From: Halanaerobium salsuginis
GTDB taxonomy: Bacteria; Bacillota; Halanaerobiia; Halanaerobiales; Halanaerobiaceae
Reading direction: 5' to 3'
NCBI RefSeq assembly: GCF_900114545.1
Contig: NZ_FOTI01000001.1
Location: 1-64,000, forward strand
Length of the DNA: 64,000 nucleotides
This document shows positions 25,311 to 33,693 of this stretch, in pieces. The notes beneath the pieces are model-generated. The model worked only from the letters and a program-made list of their open reading frames with translations, did no database searches and was not told the DNA's origin. The translations under genes were made by a program, and so were the position numbers. The first letter of the stretch is position 1, and each line of letters opens with the position of its first letter.

Positions 25311-26261
25311 ATGGCCTTGAAAACTGAATTGTGTGATTTATTAAATATAGAAAAACCGATTATCCAGGGTGGTATGGCCTGGGTTGCAACTGGAGAGCTT
25401 GCGGCAGCAGTTTCTGCAGCTGGAGGATTGGGAATTATTGGAGCTGGGAATGCTCCTGCTGATGTAATAAAAAAAGAAATTGATAAAGTACGTAAGCTTA
25501 CTGATAAACCATTCGGGCTAAATATTATGTTGTTGTCACCATTTGCCGAGGAAATAATTGAACTGGCAATTACAGAAAAAATTCCAGTTATTACTACTGG
25601 AGCAGGAAATCCTGGTAAACATGTCAAAAGGTTTCAGGCAGCTGGCAGTAAAGTTGTTCCTGTTGTACCTTCGGTTGCTTTAGCAAGAAGAATGGAAAGA
25701 CTGAAGGTAGATGCAGTAATTGTTGAAGGAACTGAAGCTGGGGGACATATCGGTGAGCTGACTACAATGGCTTTAGTACCTCAGGTTATTGATGCAATTT
25801 CCATTCCGGTAATTGCTGCTGGAGGTATTGCAGATGGACGTGGTTTAGCTGCAGCTTTAACTTTAGGAGCAGCTGGTGTTCAGATGGGAACACGCTTTGT
25901 TTGTGCAGCAGAATGTACAGCAGCTGAGGAATTTAAAACAGCAATTTTAAAAGCTCGAGATCGAGATGCTGTTGTTACAGGAAGAAGTACTGGACATCCG
26001 GTGCGTAATTTAAAAAATACTTTAACTAAAAGGATTGCCAAGTTAGAGCAAGCAGGAACTGCTACTCCTGAAATAGAGGAGCTTGCTACAGGTAGATTGC
26101 GTGCAGCAGTTATTGAAGGTGATGTTACAGAGGGCAGTGTAATGGCAGGTCAGATTGCAGGATTGATTGCTGATATTTTACCTGCAGCTGAAATAATTGA
26201 AAATTTGATCCAGGATGCAGAGATTGTTATTAAAAATAATTGTAATAATTTACTGAATTGA
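25311..26261 (+). CDS. fabK: Enoyl-ACP reductase II FabK (FMN-dependent)
   Basis: A 316-residue TIM-barrel flavoenzyme of the nitronate monooxygenase-like family. FabK reduces trans-2-enoyl-ACP with NAD(P)H and FMN in Firmicutes that lack FabI. Features are IIQGGMAWVATGELAAAVS at the amino end, VEGTEAGGHIG near residue 143 and AAGGIADGRGL followed by GAAGVQMGTRF. The gap to plsX is 3 bases. In this position (plsX-fabK-fabG) the lipid assignment is secure. Confidence 0.92.
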   Translation: MALKTELCDLLNIEKPIIQGGMAWVATGELAAAVSAAGGLGIIGAGNAPADVIKKEIDKVRKLTDKPFGLNIMLLSPFAEEIIELAITEKIPVITTGAGNPGKHVKRFQAAGSKVVPVVPSVALARRMERLKVDAVIVEGTEAGGHIGELTTMALVPQVIDAISIPVIAAGGIADGRGLAAALTLGAAGVQMGTRFVCAAECTAAEEFKTAILKARDRDAVVTGRSTGHPVRNLKNTLTKRIAKLEQAGTATPEIEELATGRLRAAVIEGDVTEGSVMAGQIAGLIADILPAAEIIENLIQDAEIVIKNNCNNLLN

Positions 26262-26302
26262 AATCATTAAGTTAAATTTTGAGTTCAAAAGGAGGGCAAA
26301 GT

Positions 26303-27049
26303 TTGCTAAACCTTACTGATAAAAAAGTTTTGATTACAGGAAGTTCCCGGGGAATTGGAGCTGCAATAGCCAGAAAAATGGCGGCTTTAGGTGCAATTGT
26401 AACTTTAAATTATGCCAATTCAGAAACAAATGCTTTAGAATTACAAAATGAACTAGAAGCAAGTGGGAGCAGAGCATTTGTCATTCAGGCTGATGTTGGT
26501 GATTACAATGCAGCAGCTACTTTGGTTAAAGCAGCTTATCAAAAAATGTCAGGTTTAGATATCTTGATTAATAATGCCGGGATAACCAGAGATAAACTAT
26601 TATTGAGGATGAAAGAATCCGACTGGGATCAAGTAATGAATATTAATCTAAAAGGTGTTTTTAATTGTACTAAAAACGCAGTTAGATATTTACTTAAATC
26701 TGAACAGGGAAGAATTATAAATATTTCTTCTGTGGTTGGAATTAATGGCAATGCTGGCCAGGCAAATTATTCAGCAGCAAAAGCAGGTATTATAGGATTT
26801 ACTAAGTCTTTAGCTAAAGAATTAGCTGCCCGGGGAGTTTGTAGTAATGCGGTTGCACCTGGATTTATTACAACTGATATGACAGATGAGCTGACAGATC
26901 AGTTAAAAGAAGAGATCTTAAAGCAGATTCCACTTGCCAGGTTAGGCAAAGCAGAAGAAGTTGCTAATTTAGTAGCTTTTCTGGCTTCTGATCAAGCTGC
27001 CTACATAAATGGAGAAGTAATTAAAATTGATGGTGGAATGGGTGCTTAG
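26303..27049 (+). CDS. fabG: 3-oxoacyl-ACP reductase FabG
   Basis: A 248-residue short-chain dehydrogenase that reduces 3-oxoacyl-ACP with NADPH. Motifs are TGSSRGIGAAIA (nucleotide binding), NNAG near residue 89, the catalytic serine in ISSVVG near 141 and YSAAKAG near 154. TTG at 26303 follows AAGGAGGGC and gives the normal family length; an upstream in-frame TTG at 26279 adds eight residues without a ribosome site. Its stop is followed at once by the 62-bp repeat array. Confidence 0.93.
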   Translation: MLNLTDKKVLITGSSRGIGAAIARKMAALGAIVTLNYANSETNALELQNELEASGSRAFVIQADVGDYNAAATLVKAAYQKMSGLDILINNAGITRDKLLLRMKESDWDQVMNINLKGVFNCTKNAVRYLLKSEQGRIINISSVVGINGNAGQANYSAAKAGIIGFTKSLAKELAARGVCSNAVAPGFITTDMTDELTDQLKEEILKQIPLARLGKAEEVANLVAFLASDQAAYINGEVIKIDGGMGA

Positions 27050-27054
27050 CCAGC

Positions 27055-27244
27055 CTAGTGCGAAGGGCTCACTGCCCTAGTGCTAGGTCGACCACTGTGT
27101 TTATAAAAGAAGACAACTAGTGCGAAGGGCTCACTGCCCTAGTGCTAGGTCGACCATTGTGTTTATAAAAGAAGACAACTAGTGCGAAGGGCTCACTGCC
27201 CTAGTGCTAGGTCGACCACTGTGTTTATAAAAGAAGACCTAGTG
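27055..27244. repeat. Tandem array of three 62-bp structured repeats between fabG and acpP
   Basis: Copies start at 27055, 27117 and 27179, with a remnant at 27239. Copies 1 and 2 are 62 bases and differ by one base (position 41, C or T); copy 3 lacks two bases at its end. Each holds a stem AGGGC-TCACT-GCCCT inside outer CTAG/CTAG pairs, a near-palindrome CCTAGTGCTAGG and a perfect palindrome GGTCGACC. The unit has 30 G or C in 62, much richer than the surroundings. I found no other copy in the window. There is no open frame through it. Confidence 0.95.
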
Positions 27245-27260
27245 AAAGGAGGTGAATGGA

Positions 27261-27494
27261 GTGGACAAGATTAAATCAAGAGTAATCGAAATTGTAGCAG
27301 AAGAGTTAGCTGTTGATGTTGATGAAATCAATGAGGACTCTTCATTTATAGATGATTTAGGAGCAGACTCTCTGGATGTTGTAGAATTAGTTATGGCATT
27401 TGAGGAAGAGTTTGATGTAGAAATTCCTGATGAGGATGCAGAGGACATTCGCACAGTTGATGATGCTGTAAATTATCTGGAAGATATTCTTTAA
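27261..27494 (+). CDS. acpP: Acyl carrier protein
   Basis: A 77-residue, highly acidic helical protein carrying the phosphopantetheine attachment motif [10 protein letters not shown] (serine near residue 37). It carries growing acyl chains for FabK/FabG and donates to PlsX. GTG at 27261 is 7 bases after AAAGGAGGTG and gives the family length exactly. The upstream triple repeat sits between it and fabG and may separate their expression levels. Confidence 0.96.
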   Translation: MDKIKSRVIEIVAEELAVDVDEINEDSSFIDDLGADSLDVVELVMAFEEEFDVEIPDEDAEDIRTVDDAVNYLEDIL

Positions 27495-27511
27495 TCTTTA
27501 AACAATAATCA

Positions 27512-27547
27512 GGATGAAGCTCCATTTGGGGCTTTCATCCGTTTTTA
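27512..27547 (+). terminator. Terminator after acpP
   Basis: GGATGAAGC pairs with GCTTTCATCC (one bulge) around CCATTTGGG-like pairing, followed by GTTTTTATTT. Confidence 0.8.
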
Positions 27548-27556
27548 TTTATCTGA

Positions 27557-28291
27557 ATGGATGGTGATATAAAGAAGATGAGTCAGTTATTTAATCAAAG
27601 GAAATTAATGGAGTTTGAAAAAAGTCTGCTGCTTGATTTTAAAGATAAGCTGTTGATTCAACGGGCTTTAACTCATAAGTCTTTTCCTAATGAAAATAGA
27701 CGTTTGCATTTGAAAGATAATGAAAGATTGGAATTTTTGGGAGATTCAGTTTTAAGCCTGGCCATTAGTACTTATTTATTTACCCGCTTTTCTAATTTGC
27801 CAGAAGGAGATCTTGCTAAAATGCGAGCAGTAATAGTAAGCGCTCCTATTTTAGCTGGTGCAGCTAAAAGAATTGAATTAGGTCAATTCTTATTCCTGGG
27901 TAAAGGTGAAGAAATGACTGGAGGCAGGGAAAGAGATTCTATTCTTGCAGATACTATGGAAGCAATTTTTGGTGCTTTATATCTTGATCAGGGATTTGAA
28001 ACAGCAAGCGAACTTATTTTAAGATTACTTAAACCAGATATTATTGATGTTGTGGAAGGTAATCATATTCAGGACTACAAGACTATGCTTCAGGAAGTAA
28101 TTCAAGAGAATGGCAACATTCGACCAGAATATGAAGTTATTGGAGAAGAAGGTCCTGACCATAATAAAACATTTAAGGTTGCTGTTAAGTTAAAAGAAGA
28201 TAATCTTGGTTCTGGTTGTGGATCAAGTAAAAAAGAAGCTGAACAGGAAGCAGCAAAAGTTGCTTTAGATAAACTTAATAAATTAAATTAA
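27557..28291 (+). CDS. rnc: Ribonuclease III
   Basis: Up to 244 residues. The endonuclease domain has the signature ERLEFLGDSVLSL near residue 55 and the second acidic site DTMEAIFGALYLD near residue 133. The carboxyl part is a double-stranded RNA binding domain (DYKTMLQE...KEAEQEAAK). It processes rRNA and structured mRNAs. The start is uncertain: ATG at 27557 has no clear ribosome site, and ATG at 27578 has only a weak AAGAAG. Linkage to acpP is conserved in Firmicutes. Confidence 0.94.
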   Translation: MDGDIKKMSQLFNQRKLMEFEKSLLLDFKDKLLIQRALTHKSFPNENRRLHLKDNERLEFLGDSVLSLAISTYLFTRFSNLPEGDLAKMRAVIVSAPILAGAAKRIELGQFLFLGKGEEMTGGRERDSILADTMEAIFGALYLDQGFETASELILRLLKPDIIDVVEGNHIQDYKTMLQEVIQENGNIRPEYEVIGEEGPDHNKTFKVAVKLKEDNLGSGCGSSKKEAEQEAAKVALDKLNKLN

Positions 28292-28307
28292 GCTGGAGGG
28301 AAATTGA

Positions 28308-28664
28308 ATGTACGCACTGCGCGGAGCGATTAGCGTTGAAAATAACAAAGCAGAAGATATTCGAATTGCTACACAAGAACTCATGCAGGATCTTATGCAG
28401 GCAAATGAGCTTAATGAATCTGAATTGATCAGTATTATTAGTTCTGCTACTAATGATCTAGATCAACTTTATCCTGGCAAAGCTATTCGTGAGCTTGGAT
28501 ATCAAAATACGCCTATTTTATGTCTTCAAGAAATGAAAGTTGAAAATAGTAGTCCTAAAATGATAAGATTATTAATACATGTAGATGGTTCAAAAGAATC
28601 AGCTTTATTAAAACATAGTTATTTAAAAAGAGCTAAAAATTTAAGACCAGATCTTATCAAATAA
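28308..28664 (+). CDS. aroH: Chorismate mutase, AroH type
   Basis: A 118-residue trimeric-type chorismate mutase (chorismate to prephenate). It has the AroH start MYALRGAISVENN, the helix NESELISIISSATNDLD and the LCLQEM segment with the active-site glutamate. It is slightly shorter than the Bacillus enzyme. It lies between rnc and cmk, separated by short gaps, with GGAGGG ahead of ATG. Confidence 0.9.
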   Translation: MYALRGAISVENNKAEDIRIATQELMQDLMQANELNESELISIISSATNDLDQLYPGKAIRELGYQNTPILCLQEMKVENSSPKMIRLLIHVDGSKESALLKHSYLKRAKNLRPDLIK

Positions 28665-28687
28665 TTTTTGAAGGTGATGTGAGCTTA

Positions 28688-29344
28688 ATGAAAAACGTAG
28701 TAGCAATTGATGGCCCAGGTGGTGCTGGTAAAAGTACTATTGCCCGTTTATTAGCTGAAAAATTAAATTATCTGCATCTAGATACAGGGGCTATGTATCG
28801 AGCTGTTACTCTTGCAGCTTTAAATAAAGAGATTGATTTTGATAATAAAACTAAACTGGTTGAATTAGCTAAAGAAATTAAAATTGAATTTGATTTAACT
28901 GGTAAAGTCTTTTTAGATGGGGAAGATGTTAGTCAGGAAATAAGATCAGAAAAAGTAAATGAATTTGTTTCCAAAACTGCAGCTGTTAAAGGGGTACGGG
29001 AAGTTTTAGTAAAAAAACAGCAGCAAATAGCAGCCGTAAATAAAGTAGTTATGGATGGACGTGATATTACTACAGTTGTTTTGCCGGATGCTGAATATAA
29101 ATTTTTCTTAACTGCATCTCTAACTGAAAGAGCTAAGCGCCGATATGAACAATTAAAAAAACAGAATAAAGAGGCTAATTTGGATGAAATAAAAGCAAGT
29201 ATAGCCAGAAGGGATAAATTTGACAGTGAGCGGGAACATTCCCCTCTCACAATAGCTGATGATGCTGTAGTTATTGATACAACGAAACTTGATATCCCTA
29301 ATGTGATTTCTGAAATTTTGAAAATTATGTCAGGTGATAAATAA
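28688..29344 (+). CDS. cmk: Cytidylate kinase
   Basis: A 218-residue P-loop kinase that phosphorylates CMP and dCMP. Motifs are AIDGPGGAGKST at the amino end, LDTGAMYRAVTLA near residue 33, VMDGRDITTVV near 118, and RRDKFDSERE near 172. ATG at 28688 is preferred over GTG at 28679, which would touch the ribosome site. The stop overlaps the plsC ATG (TAATG). Confidence 0.95.
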   Translation: MKNVVAIDGPGGAGKSTIARLLAEKLNYLHLDTGAMYRAVTLAALNKEIDFDNKTKLVELAKEIKIEFDLTGKVFLDGEDVSQEIRSEKVNEFVSKTAAVKGVREVLVKKQQQIAAVNKVVMDGRDITTVVLPDAEYKFFLTASLTERAKRRYEQLKKQNKEANLDEIKASIARRDKFDSEREHSPLTIADDAVVIDTTKLDIPNVISEILKIMSGDK

Positions 29345-29931
29345 TGAAAGATATTATCTATCAGGTAATTAGAGTAATTCTCTTAGCTGTTTTTAAGCTG
29401 TTTTTAGGCATAGAAGTGAAGGGAAAAGAAAATATTCCAGCTCAAGGAGGAGCAATTATAATGTCTAACCATATTAGTGCTCTTGATCCTCCATTATTGG
29501 CAGCAATTTTCCCCCGCCCCGTTAGATTTATGGCTAAAAAGGAACTTTTTGATAACATCTTGCTGCGGTTTGTGCTTTTTCTAGCTGGATCTTTTCCAGT
29601 TGATAGGGGGAAAGTTGATATTAGTGCCGTTAAAAATGCGCTTCAAGTTATTAAAGATGATCAAATCTTAGGCATTTTTCCGGAAGGAACTCGTCGTCCA
29701 GAAGGAAAACCTGGACTGCCTAAAGCTGGCTCTGTCATGCTGGCAATTAAAAGTAAAAGTCCGATTTTGCCAGTCGGGATTAAAAATATTAATCGGGCAG
29801 GTAGAGTTACGGTTAGTATTGGGCAGCCATTTACAATGGAAGAGTTTACTGATCATAAATTAACTTCTGCTGAGAAAAAAGCTGCAGCTAAATATATTAA
29901 AGATAAAATTGTAGCACAAATAAATTTATAG
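29344..29931 (+). CDS. plsC: 1-acyl-sn-glycerol-3-phosphate acyltransferase
   Basis: A 195-residue membrane-associated acyltransferase with the catalytic NHxxxxD motif (NHISALDPP) near residue 40, the glycerophosphate-binding FPEGTRRPEG near residue 117, and an amino-terminal hydrophobic segment. It acylates the sn-2 position to make phosphatidic acid after PlsX/PlsY. The cmk-plsC-ispH/rpsA order is common in Clostridia. Confidence 0.94.
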   Translation: MKDIIYQVIRVILLAVFKLFLGIEVKGKENIPAQGGAIIMSNHISALDPPLLAAIFPRPVRFMAKKELFDNILLRFVLFLAGSFPVDRGKVDISAVKNALQVIKDDQILGIFPEGTRRPEGKPGLPKAGSVMLAIKSKSPILPVGIKNINRAGRVTVSIGQPFTMEEFTDHKLTSAEKKAAAKYIKDKIVAQINL

Positions 29932-30092
29932 TAATTCATTCCTTTTTTATAAAAAATCTAGTTTTTTTAAAATTTTTTTGGATATAAAGAAGGAATTCAA
30001 AGATTAATAGAGAAAAAAGTTTAAGAGGTACCCTTTTATTTTTGATGGGTGCCGTGTATTTGTTGGTGTTGTTCTGGAAGGAGGTGAAGGTT

Positions 30093-32249
30093 CTGGAGGT
30101 TATTACTGCAGAAGAAGCTGGGTTTTGTTTTGGGGTAGAAAGAGCTCTTGATATGGTTTTAAAAGCAGCCAAAGATAATGAAGGGCTTACCGTTTATACC
30201 CTGGGACCATTAATTCATAACCCACAGGTTGTGCAGAATTTAGAAGCAAAGAATGTTAAAGTTGCTTCTTCGCTTGCTGAAATTGATTCTGGAATTGTAG
30301 TTATTCGCTCTCATGGAGTGTCTCCAGATATTTTAGAACAAGCAAAAGACAAGGATCTTATAATTATAGATGCTACTTGTCCATTTGTAAAAAATGCTCA
30401 AAAATATGCTCGTAGGTTGGTCGAAGATGGTTATCAAACTTTTATTTATGGTGACTACGATCATCCAGAAGTTAAAGGAATTTATGGAGCGAGTTTACAA
30501 AAGGCAACTATAATTAAGCAAAAATCTGATCTCGCTAATATTAAATTGCGGGCTAAGGTTGGCTTTGTAGCACAAACTACTAAATCTCCTGAGTCTTTTC
30601 GGGAAATAATAGCTTCAGTAATAACTGAAGTCAAAGAATTAAAAGTTTATAACACTATTTGTAATACTACAGATATTAGACAATCATCAGCAAGAAAGCT
30701 GGCTGAGGATGTAGATGTTATGTTTGTAATAGGGGGTCATAATAGTGCTAATACTACAAGGCTGGCAGAAATATGTTCAGCCACAAATACCCCTACTCAT
30801 CATATAGAAACAGCCACTGAAATTGATAAAAAATGGCTGCATGGAAAAAATAAAGTTGGAATTACAGCTGGAGCATCAACTCCAGACTGGTTAATAAGGG
30901 AGGTTGTTCAGTTAATGAACGAAGAAAACAAAGATGTAAATGTTGAGTCAACTGAAAATTTAGAGGAAAGTGAAGAAAAGGTAGTAGAGGAGGTAGAAGA
31001 GACAGCAGCAGAAGCTGCAACTGAAGCTGAAAACAACGAGGAAGAGGCTGAAGCTACTGAAGCAGAAGCTGAATTTAAATATAGCGATAATGATATTGCT
31101 GATTTAAGAAAAGGACAAAAGGTTACAGGTACTGTAGTTGAAATCAATGATAATGGTGTCTATGTTGATGTCAATTACAAAACTGATGGCTTTATTCCTT
31201 TGCGTCATCTCAGTCATCGTCAGGTAGAAGATGCTAATGAAATTGTTAGCTTAGATGAAGAAGTTGAGGTTGTTATCTTGACTTTAGAAGACGATGAAGG
31301 TAATATGATTTTATCTAAAAAACAGGCAGATTATGAAAAAGCCTGGGAAAAAATTGTAGAAGCTTATGAAAATGAAGAAATTATTGAAGCTGAAGTTACT
31401 AAAGAAGTTAAAGGCGGACTTGTTGTAGATGTTGGAGTAAGAGGATTTATTCCTGCTTCTCATGTTGCAATTGGTTATGTAGATGACTTAAGCGAATATG
31501 TTGGACAAACTTTACGTTTAAAAATCATCGAAGTCGAAAGAGATAATAATAATGTTGTTTTATCAGCTAAAAAAGTTCTGGAAAAAGAAAGAGAAGCTAA
31601 GAAATCAGAAACTCTCGCTTCTTTAGAAGAAGGCCAGACAGTAAAAGGTAAAGTAACAAAATTAGTTGATTTTGGTGCTTTCATTGATCTAGGTGGAATA
31701 GAAGGTTTACTCCATATTTCTGAAATGTCATGGGGCAGAATTGAAAGCCCGGCAGAAGTTCTTGCTGAAGGTGAAGAAGTAGAAGTTAAAGTTTTAGGTG
31801 TTAACAAAGATGAAGAAAGAATTTCTCTTGGCCTAAAACAATTACTACCAGATCCCTGGGAAGAATTTGCTGAAAAGCATTATGAAGGCGAAATTATTGA
31901 AGGTAAAATTACAAAATTAGTTGATTTTGGTGCCTTTATGGAAGTTGAAAAAGGAATTGAAGGTTTAATTCATATTTCTCAACTTTCTCACAGACATGTA
32001 AAAACTGCTGACGAAGTAGTTAGTGTTGGTGAAGTTAGAGAAGCTAAAATTATTAATATTGATGCTGATCAGGAAAGAGTTGGCTTAAGCTTGAAAGAGT
32101 TAGAAGAAAAGCCTGAACCAAGACCTGAAAGCAGCAAAAAATCTAATAATAACAATAGTAAATCACAAAATAAATCAGAAGATAATTCTTCTTCTGGTGG
32201 AGCAACTATTGGAGAAATTGTTGGAGATATTTTTGGCAAGGGTGAATAA
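30093..32249 (+). CDS. ispH: IspH - ribosomal protein S1 fusion (HMBPP reductase plus four S1 domains)
   Basis: About 718 residues. Residues 1-275 are IspH, the last enzyme of the MEP isoprenoid pathway; the iron-sulfur cysteines are in GFCFGV, DATCPFV and NTICNTT. A Glu/Ala-rich acidic linker (about 280-330) leads to four S1 RNA-binding domains (starting near 338, 424, 509 and 594, the last two containing KLVDFGAF) and a Ser/Asn-rich tail. The fusion is known from Clostridia. The start is uncertain: CTG at 30093 lies 8 bases after GGAGG and gives MEVITAEEAGFCFGV. GTG at 30084 abuts that site. ATG at 30042 would add 17 non-conserved residues. Confidence 0.93.
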   Translation: MEVITAEEAGFCFGVERALDMVLKAAKDNEGLTVYTLGPLIHNPQVVQNLEAKNVKVASSLAEIDSGIVVIRSHGVSPDILEQAKDKDLIIIDATCPFVKNAQKYARRLVEDGYQTFIYGDYDHPEVKGIYGASLQKATIIKQKSDLANIKLRAKVGFVAQTTKSPESFREIIASVITEVKELKVYNTICNTTDIRQSSARKLAEDVDVMFVIGGHNSANTTRLAEICSATNTPTHHIETATEIDKKWLHGKNKVGITAGASTPDWLIREVVQLMNEENKDVNVESTENLEESEEKVVEEVEETAAEAATEAENNEEEAEATEAEAEFKYSDNDIADLRKGQKVTGTVVEINDNGVYVDVNYKTDGFIPLRHLSHRQVEDANEIVSLDEEVEVVILTLEDDEGNMILSKKQADYEKAWEKIVEAYENEEIIEAEVTKEVKGGLVVDVGVRGFIPASHVAIGYVDDLSEYVGQTLRLKIIEVERDNNNVVLSAKKVLEKEREAKKSETLASLEEGQTVKGKVTKLVDFGAFIDLGGIEGLLHISEMSWGRIESPAEVLAEGEEVEVKVLGVNKDEERISLGLKQLLPDPWEEFAEKHYEGEIIEGKITKLVDFGAFMEVEKGIEGLIHISQLSHRHVKTADEVVSVGEVREAKIINIDADQERVGLSLKELEEKPEPRPESSKKSNNNNSKSQNKSEDNSSSGGATIGEIVGDIFGKGE

Positions 32250-32259
32250 TTAAAAAAGC

Positions 32260-32293
32260 ACCCGCTGTCCTTTTCAGGACGGCGGGTTTTTTT
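32260..32293 (+). terminator. Terminator after the IspH-S1 gene
   Basis: CCCGCTGTCC pairs with GGACGGCGGG (one wobble or mismatch) around TTTTCA, followed by seven T residues. Confidence 0.9.
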
Positions 32294-32342
32294 AATGTTA
32301 GCAGGCTGGATTATATACTATCTTTTTAAGCTATTATTTTAT

Positions 32343-32370
32343 TGCTTAGTTATTTTAAATATGATATTAT
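32343..32370 (+). promoter_or_regulatory. Promoter of the DUF512-der unit
   Basis: TTGCTT (32343-32348) and TATTAT (32365-32370), 16 bases apart, 25 bases before the DUF512 ATG. Confidence 0.55.
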
Positions 32371-32394
32371 CAAGCTGGCAGGGGGCTGGTAACT

Positions 32395-33693
32395 ATGATT
32401 AAAATTAAAAACATAATTTCTGGTTCAACTGCAGATAAAGCAGGCATTAAAGCTGATGATAAAATTGTTAAAATTAATGGACAGGAAATTAAAGACTATA
32501 TTGATTATTTATATGAAATATCTGAGCCTTTTATTTCTCTACAGTTAAAAAGAAATAATGGACAGATTGAAGAAATAGAGATTGAGCGTGAACTAGGTAA
32601 AGAATTAGGGATTGAATTTAAAGAAATTATTTTTGATGGACTAAAACAGTGTGCTAATAACTGCATTTTCTGTTTTGTTAAACAGCAGCCTCAAAATTTA
32701 AGAGCTTCCTTAAACCAAAAAGATGATGATTATCGTTTTTCTTTTTTACAGGGAAGTTTTATAACTCTAACAAATTTGAAAACTGCTGAAATTGAAAGAA
32801 TAATTACTCAAAATTTAAGCCCACTTAATATTTCAGTTCACACCACTAATCCTGAACTGAGAGTTGCAATGATGAAAAACCCCCGGGCAGCTGAAATAAA
32901 AAAATTGCTTACTATTTTAGCTGAAAATGGAATTGAGTTTCATACTCAGATTGTCTTATGTCCTGGTTATAATGATCAAAAAGAATTAGATAAGACTTTA
33001 TCTGATCTGCTTAATTATTACCCGGCATTACTTTCTATAGGAATTGTTCCAGTAGGTTTAACCTGCCATCGTCAGGGACTGGCCGATTTAAGAATACTAA
33101 CTAAGCAGGAAAAAAGAGCAGCTCTAAAGCAAATAAAATATTGGCAGAATAAAGCCCGGACCAGGTATGGTGAGAACTTAATTTATGCGGCTGATGAATT
33201 TTATCTAGAAACAGAAACTAAGCTGCCTGGCCTTGCTGAATATAATGGATTTCCACAGCTGGAAAATGGGATTGGGTTAACAGCTCTTTTAGAAAGTCAA
33301 TTTGCAAAACTTAATTTGCCCAACAATCTTACTGCTAATTTAGATACTTTACTGTTAACATCTAAATTAGGGAAAAAATCAATTATTAATATAGTCAATA
33401 AATTAAATGAAATTAATAATTTTAAGCTTGAATTGGCGGTAATTAGCAATAGATTTTTTGGTGATACAGTTACTGTAACTGGTCTTTTAACAGCGCAAGA
33501 TATAAAAAATAAATTGCTAAAAATTGATCCTCAAAAATATGATAAAATATTTATACCTGCGAAAGTTTTAAATGATGATCAGAAGTTTTTAGATGGAGTT
33601 ACTAAAGCAGATTTTTTAACTGAATTAGCTGACTATCAGCTTAAGTTTATTAATAATTTTGAAGAATTAGTGGAGGTGATAAAAAATGGCTAA
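32395..33693 (+). CDS. DUF512 radical SAM protein with PDZ domain
   Basis: 432 residues. An amino-terminal PDZ-like domain (1-70, IISGSTADKAGI) is followed by a radical SAM-like core with the cysteine motif CANNCIFC (CxxxCxxC) near residue 85 and a DUF512 carboxyl half. It is widespread in anaerobic Firmicutes and Cyanobacteria directly upstream of der. The reaction is unknown to me. It overlaps der by 8 bases, which implies coupled translation. Confidence 0.85.
   Translation: MIKIKNIISGSTADKAGIKADDKIVKINGQEIKDYIDYLYEISEPFISLQLKRNNGQIEEIEIERELGKELGIEFKEIIFDGLKQCANNCIFCFVKQQPQNLRASLNQKDDDYRFSFLQGSFITLTNLKTAEIERIITQNLSPLNISVHTTNPELRVAMMKNPRAAEIKKLLTILAENGIEFHTQIVLCPGYNDQKELDKTLSDLLNYYPALLSIGIVPVGLTCHRQGLADLRILTKQEKRAALKQIKYWQNKARTRYGENLIYAADEFYLETETKLPGLAEYNGFPQLENGIGLTALLESQFAKLNLPNNLTANLDTLLLTSKLGKKSIINIVNKLNEINNFKLELAVISNRFFGDTVTVTGLLTAQDIKNKLLKIDPQKYDKIFIPAKVLNDDQKFLDGVTKADFLTELADYQLKFINNFEELVEVIKNG

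Noticed and set aside
27055-27244. The triple repeat as a CRISPR array
   Set aside because: The units are head-to-tail with no unique spacers; the whole 62 bases repeat. No cas gene is nearby.
27239-27454. Minus-strand Ser-rich open frame over acpP
   Set aside because: It is a low-complexity antisense reflection of the acidic ACP codons. The plus-strand ACP is certain.
30908-31147. Minus-strand Ser-rich frame inside the IspH-S1 linker
   Set aside because: It is antisense to GAA/GAG-rich codons of the acidic linker and has no ribosome site or family resemblance.
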